Part shown: positions 1 to 7,647 of the stretch, piece after piece
How the letters are laid out: each line of letters opens with the position of its first letter
Numbering within the stretch: position 1 is the first letter of the stretch
NCBI GenBank assembly: GCA_934168005.1
Contig: CAKPMN010000021.1
Span: 1 to 15,520, forward strand
DNA: 15,520 nt
Source of the DNA: an uncultured Bacilli bacterium
GTDB lineage: Bacteria > Bacillota_I > Bacilli_A > RF39 > UBA660
Reading direction: 5' to 3'
The notes under the pieces: generated by a model
Databases searched by the model: none
What the model was told of the DNA's origin: nothing
What the model saw: the letters and a program-made list of their open reading frames with translations, nothing else
Position numbers and translations under genes: made by a program

Positions 1-1
1 G

Positions 2-1027
2 TATATGGTTATGAATATGTTAACACTTGCTATATATTTTATTGGAGCTAATCTAATTGATAGTGCCATGATGGTAGACAAAATTAGTTTATTTGGAGAT
101 ATGGTAGTATTTTCAAGTTACGCTATGCAAATAATTATGTCTTTCTTAATGCTTGCAATGATATTTATGATTTTACCACGTGCAGAAGTATCAATATCTC
201 GTATAAATGAAGTACTAGATACAGATATAACAATTAAAGATGGAAAAGGTAATATAAATAAAACAGAAACTGGAACAGTAGAATTTAAAAATGTTTCATT
301 TAAGTATCCAGATGCCGAAGAATACCTATTGAAAAATATATCATTTAAAGCTGAAAAAGGAAAAACCGTTGCTTTTATAGGATCAACAGGTTCTGGAAAA
401 TCAACATTGATTAACTTAATACCAAGATTTTATGATGTAACAGAAGGTGAAGTCTTAGTAGATGGCGTAAATGTTAAAGAATATAAGCTAGAAGATTTAT
501 ATAATATACTAGGATACATTCCCCAAAAAGCAGTAATGTTTGATGGAACAGTAGAGTCAAATGTTGCCTATGGAGATTCTAAAAATAAAAAAACAAAAGA
601 AGATATATTAAAAGCAATAGAAGTAGCTCAAGCAAAAGAATTTGTCTCAAAAATGGATGATAAAGAATTATCTCACATAGCTCAAGGTGGTACTAATGTA
701 TCAGGTGGTCAAAAGCAAAGATTGTCAATAGCTAGAGCTATAGCTAAAAACCCAGAAATATATATATTTGATGATTCTTTTTCAGCACTTGACTACAAAA
801 CAGATTCCGTTTTAAGAAAAGAGCTAAAAAAATATACAAAAGATGCAACCAACTTAATAGTAGCTCAAAGAATTGGAACAATTATGAACGCTGATTTAAT
901 AATAGTTTTAGATAATGGAGTCTGTGTTGGAAAAGGAACACATAAAGAATTACTAGAAAATTGCAAAGTATATAAAGAAATCGCATTATCACAATTATCA
1001 AAGGAGGAATTAGAAAATGGAAACTAA
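2..1027 (+). CDS. Heterodimeric ABC exporter, degenerate-site subunit (5' truncated)
   Basis: This is the C-terminal part of an ABC exporter half-transporter. The reading frame is open to the left edge, so the true start lies outside the window. Counting from the first visible Met (position 5), residues 1-60 are the last membrane helices and the rest is the nucleotide-binding domain: Walker A GSTGSGKST (126-134), Q-loop Gln174, signature VSGGQ (232-236) and Walker B IYIFD (252-256). The catalytic Glu after Walker B is Asp257, and the H-loop His is Gln288 (VAQRI). Both changes are typical of the non-catalytic subunit of heterodimeric exporters such as BmrC, LmrC and TM287. The canonical signature is expected to complete the active site of the partner. 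It overlaps the downstream subunit gene by 11 bases, so the two are surely co-expressed. The substrate cannot be told; drugs, peptides or lipids are all possible. Confidence 0.93.
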   Translation, partial: YMVMNMLTLAIYFIGANLIDSAMMVDKISLFGDMVVFSSYAMQIIMSFLMLAMIFMILPRAEVSISRINEVLDTDITIKDGKGNINKTETGTVEFKNVSFKYPDAEEYLLKNISFKAEKGKTVAFIGSTGSGKSTLINLIPRFYDVTEGEVLVDGVNVKEYKLEDLYNILGYIPQKAVMFDGTVESNVAYGDSKNKKTKEDILKAIEVAQAKEFVSKMDDKELSHIAQGGTNVSGGQKQRLSIARAIAKNPEIYIFDDSFSALDYKTDSVLRKELKKYTKDATNLIVAQRIGTIMNADLIIVLDNGVCVGKGTHKELLENCKVYKEIALSQLSKEELENGN

Positions 1028-3323
1028 AACTCCAAAAAGAAATCATGGTCCAAATAGAGAAATAGAAAAGCCCAAGAATTTTAAAGATGCCATGAAAAGA
1101 TTATTTAAAGAATTAAAACCATTTAAAATAGCAATTTTCATATCATTGTTTTTAGCTGCAGTAGGATCAATGATATCAATATATACACCAGATATACTAA
1201 GCTCACTAACAGATGAAATATCAAACGGATTAGTTTTAAATACACAAAACGTTGAAAAAGTAACAGAAAACGTTAAAAATCAATTAAAGAGCACTGAAGT
1301 GCAGGCTAAAATGATGCAAGTTTTATCGCTTGATTTATCACAAGAAAAAATAATAAAGATAAATAATTCCAATTTATCAAAAGAACAAATTCAAACATTT
1401 AACGATGCTTTAAAAGAATTAGCTAATAAGAATTATAATGCAATATACAAGTTAGATGAAGAAACTCTATCTTTATTATTAGAAGATACAAAATATAATG
1501 GAACTCTAATAACAAAGAATGAAAAAATAGATTTAATTAAATCTATGAACAGTAAAAGTCCTAAATTAAGTGAAAATATACTAAAAGCTATATTAGAGGA
1601 TATAAAAATAGATAATGTAACAATATCTAAAGAAGAATTAGCAAAATTTATTTCTAAAGCTCAAAATAGCAGTGATGTTACATCTATATATCAAGCAATA
1701 GATGAGGCAGAATCAAATTTCAAAGACCTATTAAAACCAAATATGGATTTAGAAAAGATTAAATCAATTACTATTTTCTTAATATGTTTATATGTAATAA
1801 GTGCATTATTTACATATATAGAATCTATCTTAATGACAAATGTATCAAATAAATTTGCTAAGTCACTAAGAAGTAAAATAAGTAAAAAAATTAATTTGCT
1901 ACCTCTTAAATATTTTGATAGTCATATAATAGGTGACATACTATCAAGAGTAACAAACGACGTTGATACAATTGCTCAATCAATGAACCAATCATTATCA
2001 ACATTAGTAAGTGCAACAACTTTATTTATAGGAAGTATAATAATGATGTTTGTAACAAACTGGATAATGGCCATAACAGCAATATTATCAAGTTTAATAG
2101 GATTCATATTCATGTCATTAGTTCTATCAAAATCACAAAAATATTTTACAGCACGTCAAACAGAACTTGGAAAACTAGATGGACATATTGAAGAAATATA
2201 TTCAGGTTTGAATGTTGTTAAAGTTTATAATGGTAAAAGACAATCAGATGAAGTATTTGACGATTTAAACAAGAGATTATTCACAGCTAATAGAAAAAGT
2301 CAATTTTTATCAGGATTAATGTTCCCTATGATGAGTTTTATTGGAAACTTCGGTTACGTAGCCGTATGTGTTGTAGGAGCATTACTTACAATAAACGGTA
2401 ATATCTCTTTTGGTGTTATAGTTGCATTTATTATGTATGTTAGACTATTCACATCGCCATTATCACAAATAGCTCAAGCCATGACAAGTATGCAGTCAAC
2501 AGCCGCATCATCAGAAAGAGTATTTGAATTTTTAGATGAAGAAGAAATGCAAGACCAAAAAGACATAACAAAATTATTAACAAACAAAGAAGCAAAAGGA
2601 AAAATAGAATTCAAAGATGTTACATTTACTTATGATGGAAACGAAACTCCAACAATAAAACACTTTGATGCTAAAGTAAAGCCAGGTGAAAAAGTTGCTA
2701 TAGTAGGCCCAACAGGAGCTGGAAAAACAACAATGGTAAATCTACTTATGAAGTTCTACGACATAACAGATGGTGATATATTAATAGACGAAATATCTAT
2801 AAAAGAATTAACAAGAGAAAATATACATAAGTTATTTACAATGGTACTACAAGATACATGGGTGTTTAATGGTACTGTAAAAGAAAATATAATTTATAAC
2901 AGAGAAGATATAAGTGATGAAAAAATAGAAGAGGTATGTAAATATATTGGATTAGATCACTTCATAAAAACTCTTCCAAATGGATATGATACATTATTAA
3001 AAGATAATGACTCAGTATCAAGTGGTCAAAGACAATTATTAACTATAGCTAGAGGTATGTTAGAAGATGCACCATTCTTAATACTAGATGAAGCAACATC
3101 AAATGTTGATACAAGAACTGAAGAATTAGTAAGCAAAGCTATGGATAAATTAATGAAAGGAAGAACATCATTCATAATAGCCCATAGATTATCAACAATA
3201 AAAAATGCTGATTTAATATTAGTTATGAAAGATGGTAATATAATAGAGCAAGGAACACATGAAGAATTAATAGAAAAAAATGGTTTCTATGCTGATTTAT
3301 ATAATTCACAATTTGAACTATAA
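1017..3323 (+). CDS. Heterodimeric ABC exporter, catalytic subunit with large TM1-TM2 insertion
   Basis: This 768-residue ABC exporter subunit is about 170-180 residues longer than the usual ~590. The start at 1017 is supported by AAGGAGG at 1001-1007. The first membrane helix is at about 37-57. The second begins only near 248, so residues ~58-245, a charged and probably helical stretch, form an extra loop expected outside the cell. The nucleotide-binding domain starts near 528: Walker A GPTGAGKTT (564-572), Q-loop Gln612, Walker B FLILD with catalytic Glu692, and H-loop His723. The signature is VSSGQ (667-671) instead of LSGGQ. This subunit therefore brings a complete Walker B/His pair but a weak signature, complementary to the upstream subunit, as in BmrCD-like heterodimers. 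A terminator follows directly. The specificity is unknown. Confidence 0.95.
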   Translation: METKTPKRNHGPNREIEKPKNFKDAMKRLFKELKPFKIAIFISLFLAAVGSMISIYTPDILSSLTDEISNGLVLNTQNVEKVTENVKNQLKSTEVQAKMMQVLSLDLSQEKIIKINNSNLSKEQIQTFNDALKELANKNYNAIYKLDEETLSLLLEDTKYNGTLITKNEKIDLIKSMNSKSPKLSENILKAILEDIKIDNVTISKEELAKFISKAQNSSDVTSIYQAIDEAESNFKDLLKPNMDLEKIKSITIFLICLYVISALFTYIESILMTNVSNKFAKSLRSKISKKINLLPLKYFDSHIIGDILSRVTNDVDTIAQSMNQSLSTLVSATTLFIGSIIMMFVTNWIMAITAILSSLIGFIFMSLVLSKSQKYFTARQTELGKLDGHIEEIYSGLNVVKVYNGKRQSDEVFDDLNKRLFTANRKSQFLSGLMFPMMSFIGNFGYVAVCVVGALLTINGNISFGVIVAFIMYVRLFTSPLSQIAQAMTSMQSTAASSERVFEFLDEEEMQDQKDITKLLTNKEAKGKIEFKDVTFTYDGNETPTIKHFDAKVKPGEKVAIVGPTGAGKTTMVNLLMKFYDITDGDILIDEISIKELTRENIHKLFTMVLQDTWVFNGTVKENIIYNREDISDEKIEEVCKYIGLDHFIKTLPNGYDTLLKDNDSVSSGQRQLLTIARGMLEDAPFLILDEATSNVDTRTEELVSKAMDKLMKGRTSFIIAHRLSTIKNADLILVMKDGNIIEQGTHEELIEKNGFYADLYNSQFEL

Positions 3324-3351
3324 AGAAAACATATACATGTTTTCTTTTTTT
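3322..3351 (+). terminator. Rho-independent terminator of the ABC exporter operon
   Basis: A perfect 11-base stem (3322-3332 pairing with 3337-3347; core AGAAAACAT/ATGTTTTCT) encloses a 4-base loop and runs into a T tract ending at 3351. It begins inside the stop codon of the preceding gene. Confidence 0.9.
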
Positions 3352-3352
3352 G

Positions 3353-3361
3353 TGGTATACT
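3353..3361 (+). promoter_or_regulatory. Extended -10 promoter for tRNA-Gln
   Basis: TGGTATACT fits an extended -10 box (TGn plus TATACT) that ends 11 bases before the tRNA 5' end and begins right after the T tract of the upstream terminator. No good -35 hexamer is visible, and an alternative -10 (TATATT, 3362-3367) lies slightly downstream. Inferred from sequence only. Confidence 0.5.
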
Positions 3362-3372
3362 TATATTGTAAT

Positions 3373-3448
3373 TGCCCTATAGCCAAGCGGTAAGGCATCG
3401 GACTCTGACTCCGACATTTCGTTCGTTCGAATCGAACTAGGGCAGCCA
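3373..3448 (+). tRNA. tRNA-Gln (anticodon CTG)
   Basis: A full cloverleaf can be folded. The acceptor stem TGCCCTA (3373-3379) pairs with TAGGGCA (3438-3444), followed by discriminator G and an encoded CCA (3446-3448). The D arm has GCC/GGC. The anticodon stem TCGGA/TCCGA encloses loop CTCTGAC with anticodon CTG at 3405-3407. The T arm GTTCG/CGAAC encloses TTCGAAT. The variable loop is six bases. The weak U1-A72 first pair is a known mark of tRNA-Gln in bacteria that make Gln-tRNA through Glu-tRNA(Gln) and the GatCAB amidotransferase. The next gene encodes a glutamyl-tRNA synthetase, which would provide the first step of that route. Confidence 0.96.
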
Positions 3449-3481
3449 ATTAGAAAAAACATATATATCCAAAAGATAATA

Positions 3482-3490
3482 TGTTATAAT
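3482..3490 (+). promoter_or_regulatory. Extended -10 promoter for gltX
   Basis: TGTTATAAT is a perfect extended -10 (TGn plus TATAAT) between the tRNA and the synthetase gene. No convincing -35 lies 16-18 bases upstream. Transcription would start near 3497, giving a leader of about 50 bases. Confidence 0.6.
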
Positions 3491-3501
3491 AGATTAAAAA
3501 T

Positions 3502-3530
3502 AAGTTATTATAAAATACTAATAACTTTTT
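3502..3530 (+). promoter_or_regulatory. Leader hairpin or weak terminator upstream of gltX
   Basis: A 9-base inverted repeat, AAGTTATTA (3502-3510) and TAATAACTT (3519-3527), with an 8-base loop is followed by T's to 3530. It lies between the predicted gltX start of transcription and its ribosome binding site (GAAAGGAG, 3535-3542). It could terminate tRNA read-through or act as a weak attenuator. The stem has only two G-C pairs, so its strength is doubtful. Confidence 0.35.
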
Positions 3531-3547
3531 ATTTGAAAGGAGTAATT

Positions 3548-5200
3548 ATGACTTACAAGGATTTAGCAGATTTTATATTTCCAAATATAACAGAAACACC
3601 AGAGGATATTTATAAAAAATACCCAAAAAGAGACTTAGATGAAGGCTGTGAAGTAACAAGATTTGCGCCATCACCAACAGGATTTATGCATCTTGGAAGT
3701 TTTTATCAAGCTTTAATAAACTATGTAATAGCCAAAAATACAAATGGCGTATTTTATCTTAGAAACGAAGATACAGATCAACAAAGAGAAGTAAAAGGTG
3801 CGGTAGAGTTAATAAGAAAAACACTAGATCATTACGAGATAACACCAAATGAATATCAATTTGAAGATGAAATAGTTGGAAATTACGGACCATACTATCA
3901 AAGTAAGAGAAAAGAAATATACCAAGTATTTATTAAATATTTAATTAGTATTGGAAGAGCATACCCTTGTTTCGCAACAAAAGAAGAACTAGAAGAGTTA
4001 AGAACATCACAAGAAAAAGCTAAAATAAGAACCGGATACTATGGAAGATATGCAAGATATAAAGATATAAAACCAGAAGAGGCAATTGCTAGAATTAAAA
4101 ATGGCGAAAAATACGTAATTCGTTTTAAGTCACAAGGAAATTTTGAAGAAAAATTTAAATTCATAGATGAAGTAAGAGGATTATTATTCTTATCACAAAA
4201 TGATGAGGATTTTGTCATAATGAAAAGTGATAATGGACTTCCAACATACCACTTTGCTCATGTAGTTGATGATACTTTAATGCATACAACAACAGTAGTA
4301 AGAGGAGAAGAGTGGTTAAGTAGTGCTCCAAAACATATAGAATTATTCGAAGCCTTAAATGTAAAAGCACCAAAATATATTCATACACCACTTATAGTAA
4401 AAAAAGAAGGAAATAGTGTAAGAAAATTATCAAAAAGAAAAGATCCAGAAGCAACAATGAGTTTCTATGAAGAAAAAGGTTATCCAACACTTGCCGTAAT
4501 AGAATCATTAATGACTATAATAAATTCAAATTATGAAGAATGGCATACTGCTAACCCAGATAAATCATTTAAAGAATTTATCTTTAATCCTAAAAAAATG
4601 TCCGCATCAGGAGGAGCAATGTTTGATGTTGAAAAACTAAATAACATTTCAAAAGATATAATATCAAAAATGACAAAAGAAGAATTAAGCTTTAATGCAT
4701 ATGAATGGGCAAAAAAATATAGTGAAGAGCTTAAAAATATAATAGAACAAGATAAAACATATTTTGAAAATATTATAAACATTGAAAGGGTTCAAGCAAA
4801 ACCTAGAAAAGATATAGTTTATTATAGTGATATAATAAACCAAATATGGTATATGTATGATAATTTATTTAATGAATCTAAACAAGATTATGAATTCATG
4901 AAAATAACAGATAAAGAAGAAATAAGAACTATAGCAGATAAATATATAGATAACTACTATGACTCTAACGACGATAAAGAGACTTGGTTTAATAAAATAA
5001 AATCTTTATCAGAAGAATTAGGATATGCATCTAATATGAAAGAATATAAACAAAATCCTGATAACTTTAAAGGAAGTGTAGCTGATATATCAACAGTTTT
5101 AAGAGTCACAATAACAAAAAAATCACAAACACCAGATCTATATGAAATAATGAAACTTTTAGGAAAAGAAAGAATGAAAGAAAGAATAAGTAGAATTTAA
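3548..5200 (+). CDS. gltX: Glutamyl-tRNA synthetase, divergent clostridial-type
   Basis: This class I aminoacyl-tRNA synthetase charges tRNA with glutamate. The ATG at 3548 is preferred (550 residues) because GAAAGGAG at 3535-3542 sits 5 bases ahead; the in-frame TTG at 3533 overlaps that site. Visible motifs (numbered from 3548) are RFAPSPTGFMHLG at ~38-50, with HLGS in place of the HIGH-type signature, RGEEWLSSAPKHIELFEAL at ~253-271, and KLSKR (KMSKS motif) at 293-297, followed by the anticodon-binding helical C-terminal half. The N-terminal extension before the Rossmann fold and the overall length match the ~550-residue GluRS type I recall from clostridia rather than the ~480-residue standard form. 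With tRNA-Gln just upstream, it may charge tRNA-Glu, tRNA-Gln or both. The next gene starts one base after its stop, so the two are co-transcribed. Confidence 0.93.
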   Translation: MTYKDLADFIFPNITETPEDIYKKYPKRDLDEGCEVTRFAPSPTGFMHLGSFYQALINYVIAKNTNGVFYLRNEDTDQQREVKGAVELIRKTLDHYEITPNEYQFEDEIVGNYGPYYQSKRKEIYQVFIKYLISIGRAYPCFATKEELEELRTSQEKAKIRTGYYGRYARYKDIKPEEAIARIKNGEKYVIRFKSQGNFEEKFKFIDEVRGLLFLSQNDEDFVIMKSDNGLPTYHFAHVVDDTLMHTTTVVRGEEWLSSAPKHIELFEALNVKAPKYIHTPLIVKKEGNSVRKLSKRKDPEATMSFYEEKGYPTLAVIESLMTIINSNYEEWHTANPDKSFKEFIFNPKKMSASGGAMFDVEKLNNISKDIISKMTKEELSFNAYEWAKKYSEELKNIIEQDKTYFENIINIERVQAKPRKDIVYYSDIINQIWYMYDNLFNESKQDYEFMKITDKEEIRTIADKYIDNYYDSNDDKETWFNKIKSLSEELGYASNMKEYKQNPDNFKGSVADISTVLRVTITKKSQTPDLYEIMKLLGKERMKERISRI

Positions 5201-5201
5201 T

Positions 5202-5771
5202 ATGAAAAAGATTTTAAAATTACTTCCATTTATTATTCTTATAATAGCTTCAATACTAGTATTACTATGGCATAATAATTTAAAACAAGAAGAAACAGAA
5301 GTAAAAAGAGACAAATTTAAAGAAGAATTTGAATCATTTAATAATGAATACGAGAATATAGAAATTCCACTTAATAATCCAATGTATTATGCCAGTAAAG
5401 ATGAAATAATAAATACATTAGACTCAACAGGAATAATATTGTTCGCATCTCCAAAAGATAACGAAAGTAGAAAAGCAGTAGTAGAACTGATTAACATAGC
5501 TAAAAAAACAAATGTAACTAAGATAAACTACTATAATTTATTAGAAGATAGACAAGAAGTAGAACAAGTAGATGATGAAGAAGTTGTAGTAAAAGAAAAA
5601 AGTCAATTTTACGAACAACTTTTAGAAAGACTAGATAAAGAAGAGATAACAGATCCTACAATTATTTATGTCGTAGATGGTAACATAATATCTATTGAAA
5701 ATAGTACAAACGATTCAACAAAAGAATTAATGCTAAAAGTTTCAGATAGTTCATGTGAAAAAGCATGCTAA
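5202..5771 (+). CDS. Membrane-anchored thioredoxin-fold protein lacking CXXC
   Basis: This 189-residue protein has an N-terminal membrane anchor (residues ~5-23, KKILKLLPFIILIIAS...) followed by a charged linker and an extracytoplasmic domain. Residues ~76-165 read like a thioredoxin fold: the strand GIILFASP, a helix, the strand VTKINYYNL, and DPTIIYVVDG (151-160), where Pro152-Thr fits the cis-proline strand. Where thioredoxin-like relatives carry CPxC after that first strand, this one reads DNES (86-89), so no redox-active pair is present there. The only cysteines are at the very C-terminus (Cys185 and Cys189, CEKAC). The gene follows gltX with a one-base gap and no clear ribosome binding site, suggesting translational coupling. 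A terminator follows. The function is unknown; disulfide chemistry by the usual mechanism is unlikely. Confidence 0.7.
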   Translation: MKKILKLLPFIILIIASILVLLWHNNLKQEETEVKRDKFKEEFESFNNEYENIEIPLNNPMYYASKDEIINTLDSTGIILFASPKDNESRKAVVELINIAKKTNVTKINYYNLLEDRQEVEQVDDEEVVVKEKSQFYEQLLERLDKEEITDPTIIYVVDGNIISIENSTNDSTKELMLKVSDSSCEKAC

Positions 5772-5794
5772 GAGTAATTTTATTACTCTTTTTT
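5770..5794 (+). terminator. Rho-independent terminator of the gltX operon
   Basis: The stem AAGAGTAAT (5770-5778) / ATTACTCTT (5782-5790) has a 3-base loop and is followed by T's to 5794. It starts in the stop codon of the thioredoxin-fold gene. Confidence 0.88.
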
Positions 5795-5811
5795 ATTATT
5801 CAGTTACAATA

Positions 5812-5823
5812 TATATGCATATA
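5812..5823. other. 12-base perfect palindrome upstream of the P-ATPase-like gene promoter
   Basis: TATATGCATATA is a perfect palindrome ending 16 bases before the -35 box at 5840. It could be an operator, but such palindromes are common by chance in AT-rich DNA. Confidence 0.25.
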
Positions 5824-5839
5824 AAATAATAATACTTAA

Positions 5840-5868
5840 TTTACAAAAAACAACTTTTTAGTTATAAT
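5840..5868 (+). promoter_or_regulatory. Sigma-A-type promoter of the P-ATPase-like gene
   Basis: TTTACA (5840-5845) and a perfect TATAAT (5863-5868) are separated by 17 bases. Transcription should start near 5875, only about 9 bases before the ATG at 5884, with the GGTGAT ribosome binding site (5875-5880) at the very 5' end of the message. Confidence 0.8.
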
Positions 5869-5883
5869 AATATTGGTGATAAT

Positions 5884-7647
5884 ATGAAAGAATTACTTAT
5901 TAAAATATTGTTTTCAGCTTTCGCACTCTTACTATCATTTATATTTAAAATAGATATAGTAAAAAAAATACTTTTAATATTACCAATAATAGTACTTTTA
6001 GAAAATGATATAAGAGAAGCTATAAAAAAAATAAAACAGAAAAACATATTCAACGAATATACTTTTATTATATTATCAAGTATATTGTTAATCATATCTT
6101 TAAAGCTAACAATTCTCCTAGAAGCATTATTATTCTTTTCTCTAAAAGATTATTTATATTATAAGTTGGTAGAACCAAATAAAGAAAAAATAATATCATC
6201 AATTAGAAAAGATAGTGAAAAAGTTTTACTTAAAACACCATCAGGTTTAATGCAAGTACCACTAAAAGAAACAAAAGTAGGAGATATAATATATTTAGAA
6301 AAAGGAAAGATAAATCAAGCAGAAGGAATACTTTTATCAGAAAATAATAGTTATGTAACACTATTTACAAAAAAAGAGATAAAGGTAGAAACCGATGATT
6401 ACATCCCATCAGGTGTTGTGCTTTTAAATGATGCATTAATAAAAATTAAAAGAAATTACCAAACATCTTCATATTATAAAATGGGAAATTTACTAGAACA
6501 ATTAGAAGATAAAGATACAGAAAAAACATTAAGATTAGAAAGGAGAATAAATAAACTCTTATATGTCATAAGTATAGGTATAATAGCTTTAATATATAAA
6601 GACGTAAAAGAAATAATTCCAATTGTCGCATCAATTATCTTCTTAATAGAAATGGAATCATTAAAGAGAATTGAAACAATGATTCTATTTAAATACATAT
6701 ATAGAGTATTAAAAGAAGATATATTCATATCAAAAGAAAGTCTATTAGAAGATATTCTTAAAATTAAAAATATAGTATTTTCAAAAGAAGGTGTTGTTAC
6801 AAATAAATTAGAGCTAGCAAAAATAGTTCCAGTTTACCAAACTAAAGAAGAAATCTTAGAAAAAGCTGTATATGCAGAAGAAGGTTCAACACACCCATAT
6901 GCAAAAGCCTTAAGAAACTATAAAAAAATTGATATAGAAGAAGATAAAATATATTTTAAAGAAGAAATAAAAGGTAAGGGTGTACGAGCTATAATAGATG
7001 GTGAAGAAATATATGTAGGATCTAATATATTGTTTGATGAATTAAATATAACCTATCCAAAAATAGACTTTCAGATGCCTACATGCCTAATAGCCATCAA
7101 TAAAACATATGCAGGAACATTTGTCTTTTCTACATCTATAAAAGAAGATATATATTTAACATCATCACTTTTAAGAGAAGAAGGAATTGAAAGAATAGTT
7201 CTAATTTCTTCTTCAGAAAAAGAACAAATAAAAAAGATAGGCAGTAGACTATCAATGAATGAATCATACGCTTCACTAACACTAGAAGAAAAAGGAAAAG
7301 TGTTAGATATGTATAAAAAAGAAGCAAAAACATTATATGTGGATGCATACGATTTAAATCAAACATTAAGAGAAAATAGTGATATAACAGTTATGTTAGG
7401 ATCAAATAAAGAAATAGATCAAGCAGATATAATATTACCAACAACAGATATAAATGATATAGTAAAATTTATCAAAATAGCAAAAAAACGTAAGAAAAAT
7501 CAAAAGTTCTTACGCATAACATCCCTTATAATAAAAGTTTTACTTCTTGGATTAATACTATTTAATTTATGTGATATTGCAGTATCCGCATTCATCTACT
7601 TACTAATATTCTTTATAGAAGTATTAACTTTTTACTTTAACATTTAA
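5884..7647 (+). CDS. P1B-type ATPase homologue with all catalytic motifs lost (pseudoenzyme)
   Basis: This 587-residue protein has the order of a metal-transporting P1B ATPase without a metal-binding domain: membrane helices at ~3-40 and ~57-92, actuator-like domain (~100-200), helices at ~224-258, a P/N domain, and helices at ~543-585. The HP motif of the N domain is kept (EEGSTHPYAKAL, His337-Pro338), as are GKG (364-366) and the spacing throughout. The catalytic motifs are gone. FDKTGTLT reads FSKEGVVT, with the phosphorylated Asp replaced by Ser300. TGES reads TKKE (162-165). The CPC membrane motif reads EME (256-258). TGD reads SSS (442-444), and GDGIND reads DAYDLN (487-492). The frame is intact and codon use matches the neighbours, so it looks maintained rather than decayed. 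It cannot form the usual phosphoenzyme; a regulatory, scaffold or sensing role is possible. Its stop overlaps the convergent gene by 11 bases. Confidence 0.82.
   Translation: MKELLIKILFSAFALLLSFIFKIDIVKKILLILPIIVLLENDIREAIKKIKQKNIFNEYTFIILSSILLIISLKLTILLEALLFFSLKDYLYYKLVEPNKEKIISSIRKDSEKVLLKTPSGLMQVPLKETKVGDIIYLEKGKINQAEGILLSENNSYVTLFTKKEIKVETDDYIPSGVVLLNDALIKIKRNYQTSSYYKMGNLLEQLEDKDTEKTLRLERRINKLLYVISIGIIALIYKDVKEIIPIVASIIFLIEMESLKRIETMILFKYIYRVLKEDIFISKESLLEDILKIKNIVFSKEGVVTNKLELAKIVPVYQTKEEILEKAVYAEEGSTHPYAKALRNYKKIDIEEDKIYFKEEIKGKGVRAIIDGEEIYVGSNILFDELNITYPKIDFQMPTCLIAINKTYAGTFVFSTSIKEDIYLTSSLLREEGIERIVLISSSEKEQIKKIGSRLSMNESYASLTLEEKGKVLDMYKKEAKTLYVDAYDLNQTLRENSDITVMLGSNKEIDQADIILPTTDINDIVKFIKIAKKRKKNQKFLRITSLIIKVLLLGLILFNLCDIAVSAFIYLLIFFIEVLTFYFNI

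Noticed and set aside
3533..3547. In-frame TTG start giving a 555-residue GluRS
   Set aside because: The TTG overlaps the GAAAGGAG ribosome binding site, which is correctly spaced for the ATG at 3548.
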